Below are positions 9,450-17,949 of a stretch of 64,000 nt of DNA, in pieces. This DNA comes from Bog-473 sp963706555. Lineage in GTDB: Bacteria > Actinomycetota > Acidimicrobiia > Acidimicrobiales > RAAP-2. The stretch covers positions 2,976,001 to 3,040,000 of the forward strand of contig OY970164.1 of assembly GCA_963706555.1 (NCBI GenBank), given 5' to 3'. The first letter of the stretch is position 1; every line of letters starts with the position of its first letter. Under the pieces are notes generated by a model, which was not told the origin of the DNA, did not search any database, and saw only the letters and a list, made by a program, of their open reading frames with translations. A program made the translations under genes and the position numbers.

Positions 9450-10955
9450 GTGAGCGACGGTGACGGCTCCGAGAGCTGGCGGGGGGTGCTCGACGACCTT
9501 GCACAGCGTCGAGCCTTGTCGCGCGCCATGGGCGGGGAGGCGCGGCTTCGCAAGCACCGCGATGCCGGCAAGCTCGATGCCCGGGCCCGCCTGGACCACC
9601 TGCTCGATCCCGGATCCTTCGAGGAGATCGGCACCCTCGTCGGGGGTGACGAGGCTCCCGCCGATGCCGTGATCATCGGCTCGGGGACGATCGATCACCG
9701 CCCGGTGATGGTGGCGGCCGAGGACTTCACGGTGCTGGCGGGCACGATCAGCGCGGCGTCGAATGCAAAGCGCTACCGGGTGGCGGAGATCGCGGTGACC
9801 GACCGCGTGCCGCTGGTGATGCTGCTCGAAGGAGCCGGCTTCCGGGCCGACGGCAAACCGTACGGACGGAGCCCCACTGATCTGCTGGCCCAATCCCGCT
9901 GCTCGGGTCGGGTGCCGCTCGTGACAGCGGTCCTCGGGGCATCTGCGGGTCATGGGGCGCTGGTCGCCCCGATGTCGGACTTCACGGTGATGAGCGCCCA
10001 GGCCTCGGTCTTCACCGCCGGCCCGCCTGTCGTCTTCGAGTCGCTCGGCGAGAAGATCGGCAAAGAGGAGCTTGGCGGACCCAGCGTCGCCTTGGCCAGC
10101 GGCCTGATCCACAATGCGGCCCCCGACGATGCGGCCGCTCTCGACACAGTGAGGGCCTATCTGCAGTACTTCCCTTCTTCGGCATGGTCCTACCCGATTG
10201 ACGCGGGGCGCGGGGACGACGGGTTCCGACCCGTGCCCGAACTACTGGACATCGTCCCTCGCAACGGCCGCCGGTTGTACAACATGCATGACGTCGTCGA
10301 CGTGGTCTTCGACGAGGGATCCTGTTTCGAGGTGCAGCCGGGCTACGGCCGGTCGCTCCTCTGTTTCCTCGCTCGTCTGGGTGGCCACCCTGTCGCCGTC
10401 GTGGCAAACGAGCCCCAATTCCTCGCCGGCTCCCTCGACGCCGAAGGGGCGGACAAGGCGGCCCACTTCATCACCGTTGCCGACTCGTTCCATCTGCCGC
10501 TCGTCTTCCTGGCCGACAACCCGGGCGTCATGCCGGGCAGCCAGTCCGAGCGCCAAGCGATCTTGCGCAGCGGGGCGCGCATGTTCGCGGCGCAGACGCA
10601 GGCCCGTGTGCCCAAACTCACGGTGACCTTGCGCAAGGCCTATGGATTCGGGTCGATGGTCATGGGGATGATCCCCTTCGACGGGCAGTCGGCGACGTTC
10701 ATCTTTCCGGGCGCCACCATGGGAGCGATGGGGGCGGCGTCCATGAGCCGGGCCCGGGGCTCCGACGAGGATGAAGCGGCGCTCCTGCGCCAGGCTGAGG
10801 TCGACGCGTCCTACCGGTCGGCCGAGAACTTCGGGCAGGACGAGCTCATCAGCCCGGTCGAGACCCGCGATCGCCTCCTCCGTGCGCTCGAGCGGGCGCT
10901 CTATCGCCGGCAGGGGACGCCCGAGCCTGCGGCCCGGATCGGCATCATGCCCTGA
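9450..10955 (+). CDS. Acyl-CoA carboxylase beta (carboxyltransferase) subunit
   Basis: 501-residue carboxyltransferase of the propionyl-/acetyl-/methylcrotonyl-CoA carboxylase type, which moves CO2 from carboxybiotin to an acyl-CoA. Both crotonase-like halves are present: the N-terminal half with LEGAGFRADG and GASAGHGALVAPMSDF, and the C-terminal half with LADNPGVMPGSQSE, the KAYGFGSMVMG stretch and a final FxxDELISPVETR segment. GTG 9450 is chosen because the protein then begins just before the conserved domain. No biotin carboxylase or biotin carrier gene is near, so it must use an alpha subunit encoded elsewhere or have a different role. It converges on the alcohol dehydrogenase gene with a 4-nt gap. 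Confidence 0.9.
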   Translation: MSDGDGSESWRGVLDDLAQRRALSRAMGGEARLRKHRDAGKLDARARLDHLLDPGSFEEIGTLVGGDEAPADAVIIGSGTIDHRPVMVAAEDFTVLAGTISAASNAKRYRVAEIAVTDRVPLVMLLEGAGFRADGKPYGRSPTDLLAQSRCSGRVPLVTAVLGASAGHGALVAPMSDFTVMSAQASVFTAGPPVVFESLGEKIGKEELGGPSVALASGLIHNAAPDDAAALDTVRAYLQYFPSSAWSYPIDAGRGDDGFRPVPELLDIVPRNGRRLYNMHDVVDVVFDEGSCFEVQPGYGRSLLCFLARLGGHPVAVVANEPQFLAGSLDAEGADKAAHFITVADSFHLPLVFLADNPGVMPGSQSERQAILRSGARMFAAQTQARVPKLTVTLRKAYGFGSMVMGMIPFDGQSATFIFPGATMGAMGAASMSRARGSDEDEAALLRQAEVDASYRSAENFGQDELISPVETRDRLLRALERALYRRQGTPEPAARIGIMP

Positions 10956-10959
10956 TCGT

Positions 10960-12039
10960 TCAGAACGTGATCACCGTACGCACGACTTCGCCCGCCTCCA
11001 TGGCGTCGAACGCGCCGTTGACCTCTTCGAGCGCAATGCGACGGCTGATCATGCCCTCGAGGTCGAGCTGACCGCCCTTCCACAGGCGAAGGAAGCGGTG
11101 GAAGTCGGAGCGGACGTCAGAGGAGCCGTAGTAGCTCCCGACGAGCGTCTTCTCGTTGAAGAACACCTCGAATGCACTGAAAACCAGCTTGTCGTCCTCG
11201 CGCCCCGCCCCGACGATGCAGGCGGTACCGCCTCGCCGGATGTTGTCCCAGGCCATGCGCATGGTCTTGGCCAGGCCGATGGCTTCGATGGCGTAGTCGA
11301 AACCGTCGCCCGTGAGCTGGGTCCGCACGTCCTCCAGGTCATCGGGGCCGCAGCTGTGGGTTGCCCCGAACTGCAGGGCCAGCGCGCGCTTGTGCTCCAC
11401 CACATCGACGGCGACGATCGTCGACGCACCGGCGAGTCGCGCCCCCTGGATGGCGGCGATGCCGACTCCGCCGCACCCGAAGACGACGACCGATGACCCG
11501 GGCGTGACCTTGGCGCAATTCACCGCGGCGCCCACGCCGGTAGTGACGCCGCAGCCAATGAGGGCCGCGATCTCGAAGGGGACGTCATCGTCGATCGCGA
11601 TCGCCGCACGTTCTTGGATGGTGGCGTATTCGCTGAACGTCCCCGTCCCGGACATGCCGTGGACCGGGGTGGAGCCCCGGCGAAAGCGGGGAGTGAGCGC
11701 ACCCGTGGTGTACATGGTCGAGCACAGTTCGGGGCGTTTGCGGCCCGAACAATTGATGCAGTAGCCGCACGGAGCGGTCCACGCCACGATGACGTGGTCA
11801 CCCTCTTTCAACCGCTGCACCCCGTCACCGACTGCCGTGACGATTCCTGCGCCTTCGTGGCCGAGAACGGCTGGCAGCGTCTGCGGCATGGTCTCGTTCA
11901 GGATCGACAGATCGGAATGGCACACACCCGACGCCATGATCTTGACGGTGATCTCCTGAAATCCCGGATCCAGAATCGTGATGTCATCGACCACCTCGAG
12001 ACGGTCGGTGGCGTTGCTGAAAAGAACGGCTGCTTTCAT
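10960..12039 (-). CDS. Zn-dependent alcohol dehydrogenase (MDR superfamily)
   Basis: 359-residue medium-chain dehydrogenase. Catalytic zinc ligands are Cys40 (SGVCHSD) and His61 (GHEGAG); the structural zinc lobe has Cys91, 94, 97 and 106. The Rossmann fold shows VFGCGGVGIAA. It oxidises an alcohol to an aldehyde or ketone with NAD(P) or possibly mycothiol-type partners; actinobacterial class III-like enzymes of this appearance are common. ATG 12039 has a good upstream GGGGGAGG ribosome-binding site. It is the last gene of the aldolase-SDR-ADH operon, 46 nt after the SDR. Confidence 0.9.
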   Translation of the reverse strand: MKAAVLFSNATDRLEVVDDITILDPGFQEITVKIMASGVCHSDLSILNETMPQTLPAVLGHEGAGIVTAVGDGVQRLKEGDHVIVAWTAPCGYCINCSGRKRPELCSTMYTTGALTPRFRRGSTPVHGMSGTGTFSEYATIQERAAIAIDDDVPFEIAALIGCGVTTGVGAAVNCAKVTPGSSVVVFGCGGVGIAAIQGARLAGASTIVAVDVVEHKRALALQFGATHSCGPDDLEDVRTQLTGDGFDYAIEAIGLAKTMRMAWDNIRRGGTACIVGAGREDDKLVFSAFEVFFNEKTLVGSYYGSSDVRSDFHRFLRLWKGGQLDLEGMISRRIALEEVNGAFDAMEAGEVVRTVITF

Positions 12040-12085
12040 GGGTCCTCCCCCTTGGTGACACGGTCGAACGACGGCATCGAAGGCG

Positions 12086-12895
12086 TCAAGATCCGATGGC
12101 CGACTGCAGTTCCTCGAGACGCTGTGCGACCATCGCTGGTCCTTCGGGGCTGGGCAGCACGAGGAACCGGTGCTCGACGAGTGCCTCCAGCACCGCTGCG
12201 GCCACGTGCGCCGGCGTCGTGGTGCTGGCCGCAACCGCTTCCCTGTAGCGCTCGGCCAAATCTGCGTCGGCGTGCGAGACGCCGGGATACTCCGAGGGCC
12301 GATTCCGTTCGCTTTGCGCGATCCGCGATTGCACCACGCCGGGGCAGACCAAGGAGACGTGGACACCCGTACCGACGAGCTCGGTCTGCAACACCTCTGC
12401 CAACCCGGTGAGTGCATGCTTCACGGCTGAGTAGGGACCCAGCGACGGGGTGGGAATGAGCCCGGCCAAGGAGCCGGTGATGACGACATGGCCGCCCTTT
12501 CTCCGCACGAGGTCGGGGACGAACGCATGCAGGCCGTGCACGACGCCCATCAAATTGACGTCGATCAGCCAGCGCCACGTTTCCACACTGGTTTCGAGCA
12601 CCGAGCCTGAAGGGGAAACACCGGCGTTGAGACAGACGATATCGACAGGGCCGAACCGGGAGCGGGTCTGACGGGCGAGGGCCTCCATGTCCTCCTTTGA
12701 CCGGACGTCGCACGCCACACCGATAGCGGATGACCCTCGCGCGCGCATGTCGTTGACCGTGTCATCGAGCGCAACCTTTTCGACGTCAGCCAGAACGACG
12801 CTGCACCCCGCTGCGTCGAGAGCGACCGCGAGCGCACGGCCGATGCCGCTGGCGCCGCCGGTGACGACCGCCACGCGGCCGGTCAGCGCGTCCAT
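12086..12895 (-). CDS. Short-chain dehydrogenase/reductase (SDR)
   Basis: 269-residue classical SDR with the cofactor motif TGGASGIG at about 13-20, NAG at about 90 (LNAGVS), a catalytic serine in ITGSLAGLIP and YSAVK as the YxxxK pair. The presence of LADVEK after strand 2 (acidic residue) favours NAD. The C-terminal extension LVLPSPEGPAMVAQRLEEL is typical of several actinobacterial SDRs. ATG 12895 begins the fold correctly; longer frames upstream overlap the neighbouring gene. It is the middle gene of the operon, 35 nt after the aldolase-type gene. Confidence 0.88.
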   Translation of the reverse strand: MDALTGRVAVVTGGASGIGRALAVALDAAGCSVVLADVEKVALDDTVNDMRARGSSAIGVACDVRSKEDMEALARQTRSRFGPVDIVCLNAGVSPSGSVLETSVETWRWLIDVNLMGVVHGLHAFVPDLVRRKGGHVVITGSLAGLIPTPSLGPYSAVKHALTGLAEVLQTELVGTGVHVSLVCPGVVQSRIAQSERNRPSEYPGVSHADADLAERYREAVAASTTTPAHVAAAVLEALVEHRFLVLPSPEGPAMVAQRLEELQSAIGS

Positions 12896-12930
12896 GCCAT
12901 CTGCGTGTCCTCCGGGCGAGGGAGATCGCC

Positions 12931-13680
12931 TCAGTCCAGAACTCCCGGATCCTTGCGGATCACCCGGCGACACATCGCCTCGAAGAAGCCGTCGAACACG
13001 CTCGGGACCGAGTCGATCAGCGCGCCGAGGTCCTGCGCTGCTTTCTCGTTCATCGGCACCCCACCCCCGAGGGCCTCGACATGCCACGCCTGACGACAGC
13101 GCCACTCGAGCACCATGGCGCGGATATACGCCTGCTGAATGTCGTCGGCGATCACCATGACGCCATGGTTGGCCAGCAACGCGGCATTGGCCGATCCCAG
13201 CGCGCGGATGGCGCCGCCCGCATTGGATCTGTCGTTGACCGGCCCGTCGTATTCGTTGTACACGGCGATCTCACCGGAATACATGGCTCCCGTCTGGTCG
13301 TAAATCGGCGGGACCCTGTGCGCGTCGGCCCAGATCGTCCCCCAGCGGGGGTGGTTGTGCACCACGACGCCCGCATCGTGCCGGTGCTCGTGCAGCACGA
13401 CGTGCAGGGTGATCGCGGGCGTGATGAGCCAACGGCCGTCGATCTGCCGACCCTCCTTGTCCATACGCGCGATGTCGCTGGCGCAGAGCTCGTCCCAGGC
13501 GAGACCCCAGGGGTTCACGAGGAACGTGCCATCGGGCTGCTTGTAGGTGATGTGCCCGCTGAGATGATCGTCGTACCCTTCGTTGAAGAGTGTGCGGGCC
13601 AGGAGTGCGACTTCCTGCTCCGGGCTCAGATGCATCTCGGGAAATCGAAGAGGGGTCGTCTCCACCGATTGAACGGCCAT
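12931..13680 (-). CDS. Class II aldolase/adducin family protein (second copy)
   Basis: 249-residue homologue of the protein at 6599 with the same landmarks: DDHLSGHITYKQPDGTFLVN, the metal-binding VHNHPRWGTIW, LLANHGVMVIA and CRQAWHVEALGGG. A divalent metal-dependent aldolase or decarboxylase role is expected from the family. ATG 13680 gives an N-terminus equivalent to the paralogue minus about 10 residues. It is the first gene of a three-gene operon with an SDR and an alcohol dehydrogenase, so an aldol product or the alcohol/aldehyde from it may be passed on. Confidence 0.85.
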   Translation of the reverse strand: MAVQSVETTPLRFPEMHLSPEQEVALLARTLFNEGYDDHLSGHITYKQPDGTFLVNPWGLAWDELCASDIARMDKEGRQIDGRWLITPAITLHVVLHEHRHDAGVVVHNHPRWGTIWADAHRVPPIYDQTGAMYSGEIAVYNEYDGPVNDRSNAGGAIRALGSANAALLANHGVMVIADDIQQAYIRAMVLEWRCRQAWHVEALGGGVPMNEKAAQDLGALIDSVPSVFDGFFEAMCRRVIRKDPGVLD

Positions 13681-14159
13681 GGCTTTTCTCGCTTCCCAAT
13701 CGACAGGCAACGGCCGTGCGCCGAGTCGAAGCGTCCCCCGTATGCCTAACTTGTAAACAATTGCAAAACCTAATCTAAGGAGGGTCGTCAGGAGTGTCAA
13801 GCAGCCGTGCTGCGCTCGTCGTTCCCTCATCGAGGTATTGAGATCACTCTTTGTGGTGCTCCGCCCCGAGGCGTCACGCCGCGGCCGGCACCATGGCCCG
13901 TGGCCTCCCGCGGCGACTCAGGGTGTTCGGTGATGTTCGATTCCACCCGAAACCGTACGCAAACAATCTGAATCGGGGCTGGGTGCTCTCGGGCGACGGT
14001 GCCGCGCTGCACCGCCGGAGTGCGAAGACGCCGGGGATGGACGCGCTCTTGACCCCTCTGGAAGCCGTGAGTACAGTGCACTCTTCTAGTGGAGAGTGGG
14101 GGGAAGCTCGACACGCCTGGCGCGTCTGCCGTCACCCCGGCCGATTATTGGAGGCTGAC
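13681..14159. other. Divergent intergenic region
   Basis: 479 bp between the divergent aldolase and substrate-binding-protein genes. An AT-rich island at about 13745-13790, with the imperfect inverted repeat TTGTAAACAATTGCAA (13751-13766), lies upstream of the aldolase gene and is its likely promoter or operator. A second element, GAGTACAGTGCACTC near 14072-14086, is an imperfect palindrome upstream of the binding-protein gene. The open frames here have no recognisable domain. Confidence 0.4.
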
Positions 14160-15425
14160 GTGCCGAACACCCCCGTGCCGCACTCGAACCTGGGCCGCAC
14201 CTCGTCCCTCTTCGCCGCTCTGGGCGTCCTCACTCTTGTGGCGGCGTCCGTCCTGTCGGCGGGCCCGGCCGGCGCCACCACAAGTTCGGCTCTCGGCCAG
14301 CGGGACCCTGCCAAGGGCACGCCCGTTGTGGTGGGAATGATCAGTGACGGTGGGTCGGGGACCGTCGGTACGGCCCCGCTGGTGGAGCAGGGCGCCAAAA
14401 TGACCGTGGCATGGGCCAATGCCTACAAGGGTGGTCTCGGCGGTCATCCCATCCAACTCTTCATCTGCGAGAACCTCTCCACTCCGGCCGGCGGGCAGGA
14501 CTGTGCCAACCAGATGGTGCAGAAGCACGTCGTGGCGGTCACCGAGCCGTTCACCGGCCAGGGACCGACCGAAGTGCCGACGATCGTCAAGGCCGGCATC
14601 CCGTACATGACCCTGTCCGGCAGCACGACCCAGGAGACCACGACCAAGGGGGCGTACTCGCTGACGGGTGGGCTGCCGGGCGTCCTGGCCGCCGACGCCG
14701 CAGTGGCAAAGGCGAAGGGCTACAAGAAGTTCGCCATGCTGACCGTCAATGTGCCCGAGGCCATGCAGCCCGCCCAGACGCTCGGCGTCACCGCGTTCAA
14801 GAATGCCAAGGTCGGCTTCAAGGTGATACCGGTCAATCTCGGTACAGCCGACATCACGCCGCAGTTGGAGAGTGCGGTGCAGTGGGGCGCGCAGGCCATC
14901 GGGATGACCGGCGACCTCACCTTGTGCACATCGTTCTTCCAGGCGTATCAAACGCTGGGTCTCAAGCTGCCACGCTACGTGCTCAGCACCTGCGTCGACC
15001 CGAGCATCATCAACTCACCACTCGACAAGGTCATGGCAGGATCGGTCATCTCGAGCCCCGGCGTCACGAGCTCCCCGGACTACGCCACCTACGCGGCCAT
15101 CACCAAGAAGTACGCGCCGAGTGTCAACCCGAGTCCGAATGTCAGCACCAACCAGTCCGACGGAGCGTCGGCGATCTGGGCACTCCTCAACGTGATGCAG
15201 GGCTACTCGGGGGCCGTGACGGCGGCCGGCGTCAACCAGCAGATCCGCACCGCCAAGAACGTGATCCTCCCGCTGTCCGACGGGGCCACGTTCACGTGCA
15301 ATGGAAAGATCATCCCTTCGCTGCGGAGTGTCTGCTCGGTCGTGACCCAGATCGGGACGCTCAAGGCCAACGGCATCGCGACCGACATCAAGAACATCAA
15401 CGCCTCGTCGCTCTTCTCCAAGTAG
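14160..15425 (+). CDS. ABC transporter substrate-binding protein, branched-chain amino acid type
   Basis: 421-residue periplasmic-binding-type (Peripla_BP_6) lipid- or wall-associated receptor. GTG 14160 follows a good GGAGG site. The first 40 residues form a secretion signal: basic start, hydrophobic core FAALGVLTLVAASVLSA and a probable signal-peptidase cut after AGPAGA. No lipobox Cys is seen. The mature part shows VVVGMISDGGSGTVGTAP and a two-lobed receptor pattern; two cysteine pairs (CENL...CANQ; CNGK...CSVV) may be disulfides. It is the likely receptor of the transporter encoded at 17950-21413. In this family ligands range from amino acids to aromatic and fatty compounds, so the ligand is open. 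Confidence 0.88.
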   Translation: MPNTPVPHSNLGRTSSLFAALGVLTLVAASVLSAGPAGATTSSALGQRDPAKGTPVVVGMISDGGSGTVGTAPLVEQGAKMTVAWANAYKGGLGGHPIQLFICENLSTPAGGQDCANQMVQKHVVAVTEPFTGQGPTEVPTIVKAGIPYMTLSGSTTQETTTKGAYSLTGGLPGVLAADAAVAKAKGYKKFAMLTVNVPEAMQPAQTLGVTAFKNAKVGFKVIPVNLGTADITPQLESAVQWGAQAIGMTGDLTLCTSFFQAYQTLGLKLPRYVLSTCVDPSIINSPLDKVMAGSVISSPGVTSSPDYATYAAITKKYAPSVNPSPNVSTNQSDGASAIWALLNVMQGYSGAVTAAGVNQQIRTAKNVILPLSDGATFTCNGKIIPSLRSVCSVVTQIGTLKANGIATDIKNINASSLFSK

Positions 15426-15435
15426 TCCGCGACTC

Positions 15436-15475
15436 CGCTCTCGGCACTCGGCACTCGGCACTCGTGACGAGAGCG
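15436..15475 (+). terminator. Hairpin enclosing a 7-bp tandem repeat
   Basis: CGCTCTCG at 15436-15443 pairs with CGAGAGCG at 15468-15475, and CAC/GTG extends the stem after one mismatch. The loop is made of tandem TCGGCAC units (three copies). It lies 11 nt after the binding-protein stop. There is no T-run, so it may act as a terminator, attenuator or mRNA 3' stabiliser rather than a classic Rho-independent terminator. Confidence 0.45.
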
Positions 15476-15506
15476 CCGCGCTCCGCTTCACGCCGACCGC
15501 TCCAAT

Positions 15507-15521
15507 GAGTACCCTAAATAG
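15507..15521 (+). promoter_or_regulatory. GAGTAYCC motif site A with -10 box, leaderless start
   Basis: GAGTACCCTAAATAG. The TACCCT part (15510-15515) is a TANNNT -10 box ending 7 nt before ATG 15523, so transcription would start at or next to the initiator codon. The same 15-bp pattern occurs at five sites between 26.7 and 31.3 kb. Confidence 0.6.
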
Positions 15522-15522
15522 A

Positions 15523-16497
15523 ATGGCGCCGACGATGGACGACGAGGGTCTGCACCCCGCAACCGACGACATCGAGTGGCAGGAAAGCGTGTACTTCGCC
15601 TGGCGCGACGCGGCCTGCGGCCTTGGTGGCAACCACCGGATCGGCAATGAAGTCAACAGGGGCACGGCCAATCTCTGGTGTGGCGTCTATCACGAGGACG
15701 GAACCCGGTTCCGGCACAATGACGAGGATCTCGCCCTGGAGCGCATCGAAGGTCATGGCCTGGCCGCCGGGCCGCAGCGGCTTTTCCACGATGGCGAACG
15801 GCTCCGGTTCGTTCTCGAGACGGACACCTGCCGGATGGACCTCGTGCTCGAGGACGAAGCCGACTCGCTCTCGGTGTCCGGTGCGAACACCTTTGCCGGC
15901 TCGAAGGGCGCGGCGGGAGCCATCTTCTCGAACAACTTCCACGCTGCGTGCCGCGCCTCGGGTTCGGTCAGCCTCGACGGCCGGACAGCGATGATCAGCG
16001 CGCCGGCATGGCGTGACCACTCCTGGGGCGTTCGGCACTGGGACAGTTTTCTGTCGAGCCGGAGTTTCGGGGGTTCCTTCGGCGACCTGCAATTCCGCTA
16101 CGGGTCGATGGTCGGAGCCAATGGCAGCTTCTTCCGTCAAGGTTCGTTGACCGACCGCGGGGAGACGCTCAATGTGGCCAGCGCGTCCATGCTGCTGCAC
16201 GTTGACGACGACTCCCTGCGCTGCCCGTCGGCAGAGGTCCGGTACGTCCTGGCGGACGGGGCGGCCGTGGACGTCCGCGTCCGGACCATCGGGGGAATGC
16301 TCGGCGTCACCCGCCGGCGGCACGGCTGGGAATCCGTCGGTGACGTGTGGGTCGACGGCAAGCCCGGAGGGTGGGGATTCCTCGAGTCCAACATCAATCC
16401 GCGCAACGGGGACGCCCCGCCCGCCTTCGCCCTCGGCGACGCGCTGGTCAACGGCGTGACCCGGACGACCGTGTTGGACCCGGCATCGAGGACCTGA
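15523..16497 (+). CDS. AttH/CrtC-like (two-lobed lipocalin-fold) protein, function unknown
   Basis: 324-residue protein with no catalytic family I can name with confidence. It is rich in beta-strand patterns, with WRDHSWGVRHW, FRYGSMVGANG and a terminal WGFLESNINP segment. This resembles the actinobacterial AttH/CrtC/DUF7064-DUF7065 group of hydrophobic-ligand proteins. ATG 15523 is preferred over the ATG at 15505 because a -10 box (15510-15515) overlaps the longer version. Its stop overlaps the next kinase gene (TGATG). A relative is next to another APH-type kinase at 24359, and the repeated pairing suggests joint work on a lipid- or terpenoid-like compound. Confidence 0.7.
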   Translation: MAPTMDDEGLHPATDDIEWQESVYFAWRDAACGLGGNHRIGNEVNRGTANLWCGVYHEDGTRFRHNDEDLALERIEGHGLAAGPQRLFHDGERLRFVLETDTCRMDLVLEDEADSLSVSGANTFAGSKGAAGAIFSNNFHAACRASGSVSLDGRTAMISAPAWRDHSWGVRHWDSFLSSRSFGGSFGDLQFRYGSMVGANGSFFRQGSLTDRGETLNVASASMLLHVDDDSLRCPSAEVRYVLADGAAVDVRVRTIGGMLGVTRRRHGWESVGDVWVDGKPGGWGFLESNINPRNGDAPPAFALGDALVNGVTRTTVLDPASRT

Positions 16498-17945
16498 TGC
16501 GCCAGCAACCCGAGGATCGGGCTCTCTACTATCGCCAAGTGCGCCGCACAATCTCGGCGGTGCTGTTGCCGGAGCTCCAGAGCGCGCAAGCCATCGATGC
16601 CGCGGGATTGCTCGACCGGATCCTGGTCGAATTCATCGTGGAGGAGGAGGCCGCGGCCGCGCTCAGCGCGGAGTACGGGGCCGCATTCGAGGCATCGTTG
16701 CGGCCCGGTTCGACGACCGAAGGCCGCGACGTGAGCCCCGCCCGATTCGATGACCTTCGAGCCGAGGCCGCTGCGGTGGCCCGCTCGGGCGCCGCTGTCG
16801 ACGTCGCCCGCAGCGCCGTCGAGGTCGAGCATCGTTTTCTCGAGCGCCAGGACGAGCTGCGTCGCGCCGTCCTGGCGGAAGGTGATGTCGGCGACGATTC
16901 CCAGCCGTCCGACCTCGGATGTTCCATCAACGGGGAGCAGCTCACGGCGTATCTCCGGGTCCGGCTCCCACATTCGCCCGACGTTGTCGTCGAGGGCATG
17001 TCCGTCGTCCCCGGGGGTCGATCGAAGGAGACCATCCTCGTCTCGCTCCGCGGCACCAGCGAACTCCCTCGTGAGGTGATCGTCCGCAAGGATCGTCCGG
17101 TGGGTCTGCTCGAGACCCACGCTGTCGATGAGTTCGCCGTCATCGACGCCGTGCACAGATTCGGCGGTGTGCCGGTACCACGGCCGTTCTTCGCCGAAGC
17201 CGAAGGTCACCCGCTTGGGGAGGGGACGCTCCTCGTGATGGAGCGAGTGCCGGGACACAAAGCCGGTGAGTTCTTTCCCGATCTCGCGGCGCCGGCGGAC
17301 CATCGGCTCGAGCTGGGCCGCCAATTGGCCGCCGGCTTGGCTCGACTCCACGCCTTGCCTCTGGACCAACTCGGCGGCACGCACCTTGACGTCGAAGGCA
17401 CGACCGTGACCGTGGACTCGACCAGGGCGATGGTCGAAGCGATCATGGCGCGGATCGACGGGTTGACGGGTCCGCCCAACGTGACCGCGCAGATGGCCGG
17501 CCGGTGGCTCTTGGCGCACATGGCCTTTGTGGTTCCCCCCTCACGGCTGTGCCTCCTCCAGGGTGATTTCGGTTTCCACAACATGCTGATCGACGGAGCA
17601 CGCGTCACCGCGCTGGTCGACTGGGAGGCGGCTTCCATCGGCCCCCCGGCCCGGGAGCTCGCGGCGGCCTGGAACGTGGCCACATTCCTCATGGATTGGC
17701 CCGCCTTCGTGGCCGCGTATCTCGAGGCCGGAGGTCGCGTCGAGGACACGGATCCGCGCGCCATCATTTTTTACCGGGTCCTCATGGGACTCGGTGGCCT
17801 GATGACGAGCAAAATGGGGGGTCACCTCTTCCGGACAGGCACCAAGCGCGATCTACTGACGGCGCATTCAGGGCTCGACTCCTCGTTCCGCTGCGCCAGG
17901 AATCTGGCGCGCGCCTACGCCGACGCCACCGCACTGCACGAGTGA
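16497..17945 (+). CDS. APH-fold phosphotransferase family protein with N-terminal extension
   Basis: 482-residue aminoglycoside-phosphotransferase-like kinase. The kinase core occupies about residues 165-450, with ATP-binding strands around PREVIVRKD, the catalytic loop LLQGDFGFHNML (Asp and Asn) and the metal-binding VDWEAASIG. The first roughly 140 residues are a separate helical region not found in typical members. Members of this family in actinobacterial lipid clusters phosphorylate small alcohols or act on acyl-CoA-linked substrates, and antibiotic resistance is not implied. Starts at ATG 16497, overlapping the preceding stop by one base. Confidence 0.8.
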   Translation: MRQQPEDRALYYRQVRRTISAVLLPELQSAQAIDAAGLLDRILVEFIVEEEAAAALSAEYGAAFEASLRPGSTTEGRDVSPARFDDLRAEAAAVARSGAAVDVARSAVEVEHRFLERQDELRRAVLAEGDVGDDSQPSDLGCSINGEQLTAYLRVRLPHSPDVVVEGMSVVPGGRSKETILVSLRGTSELPREVIVRKDRPVGLLETHAVDEFAVIDAVHRFGGVPVPRPFFAEAEGHPLGEGTLLVMERVPGHKAGEFFPDLAAPADHRLELGRQLAAGLARLHALPLDQLGGTHLDVEGTTVTVDSTRAMVEAIMARIDGLTGPPNVTAQMAGRWLLAHMAFVVPPSRLCLLQGDFGFHNMLIDGARVTALVDWEAASIGPPARELAAAWNVATFLMDWPAFVAAYLEAGGRVEDTDPRAIIFYRVLMGLGGLMTSKMGGHLFRTGTKRDLLTAHSGLDSSFRCARNLARAYADATALHE

Positions 17946-17949
17946 ACGC

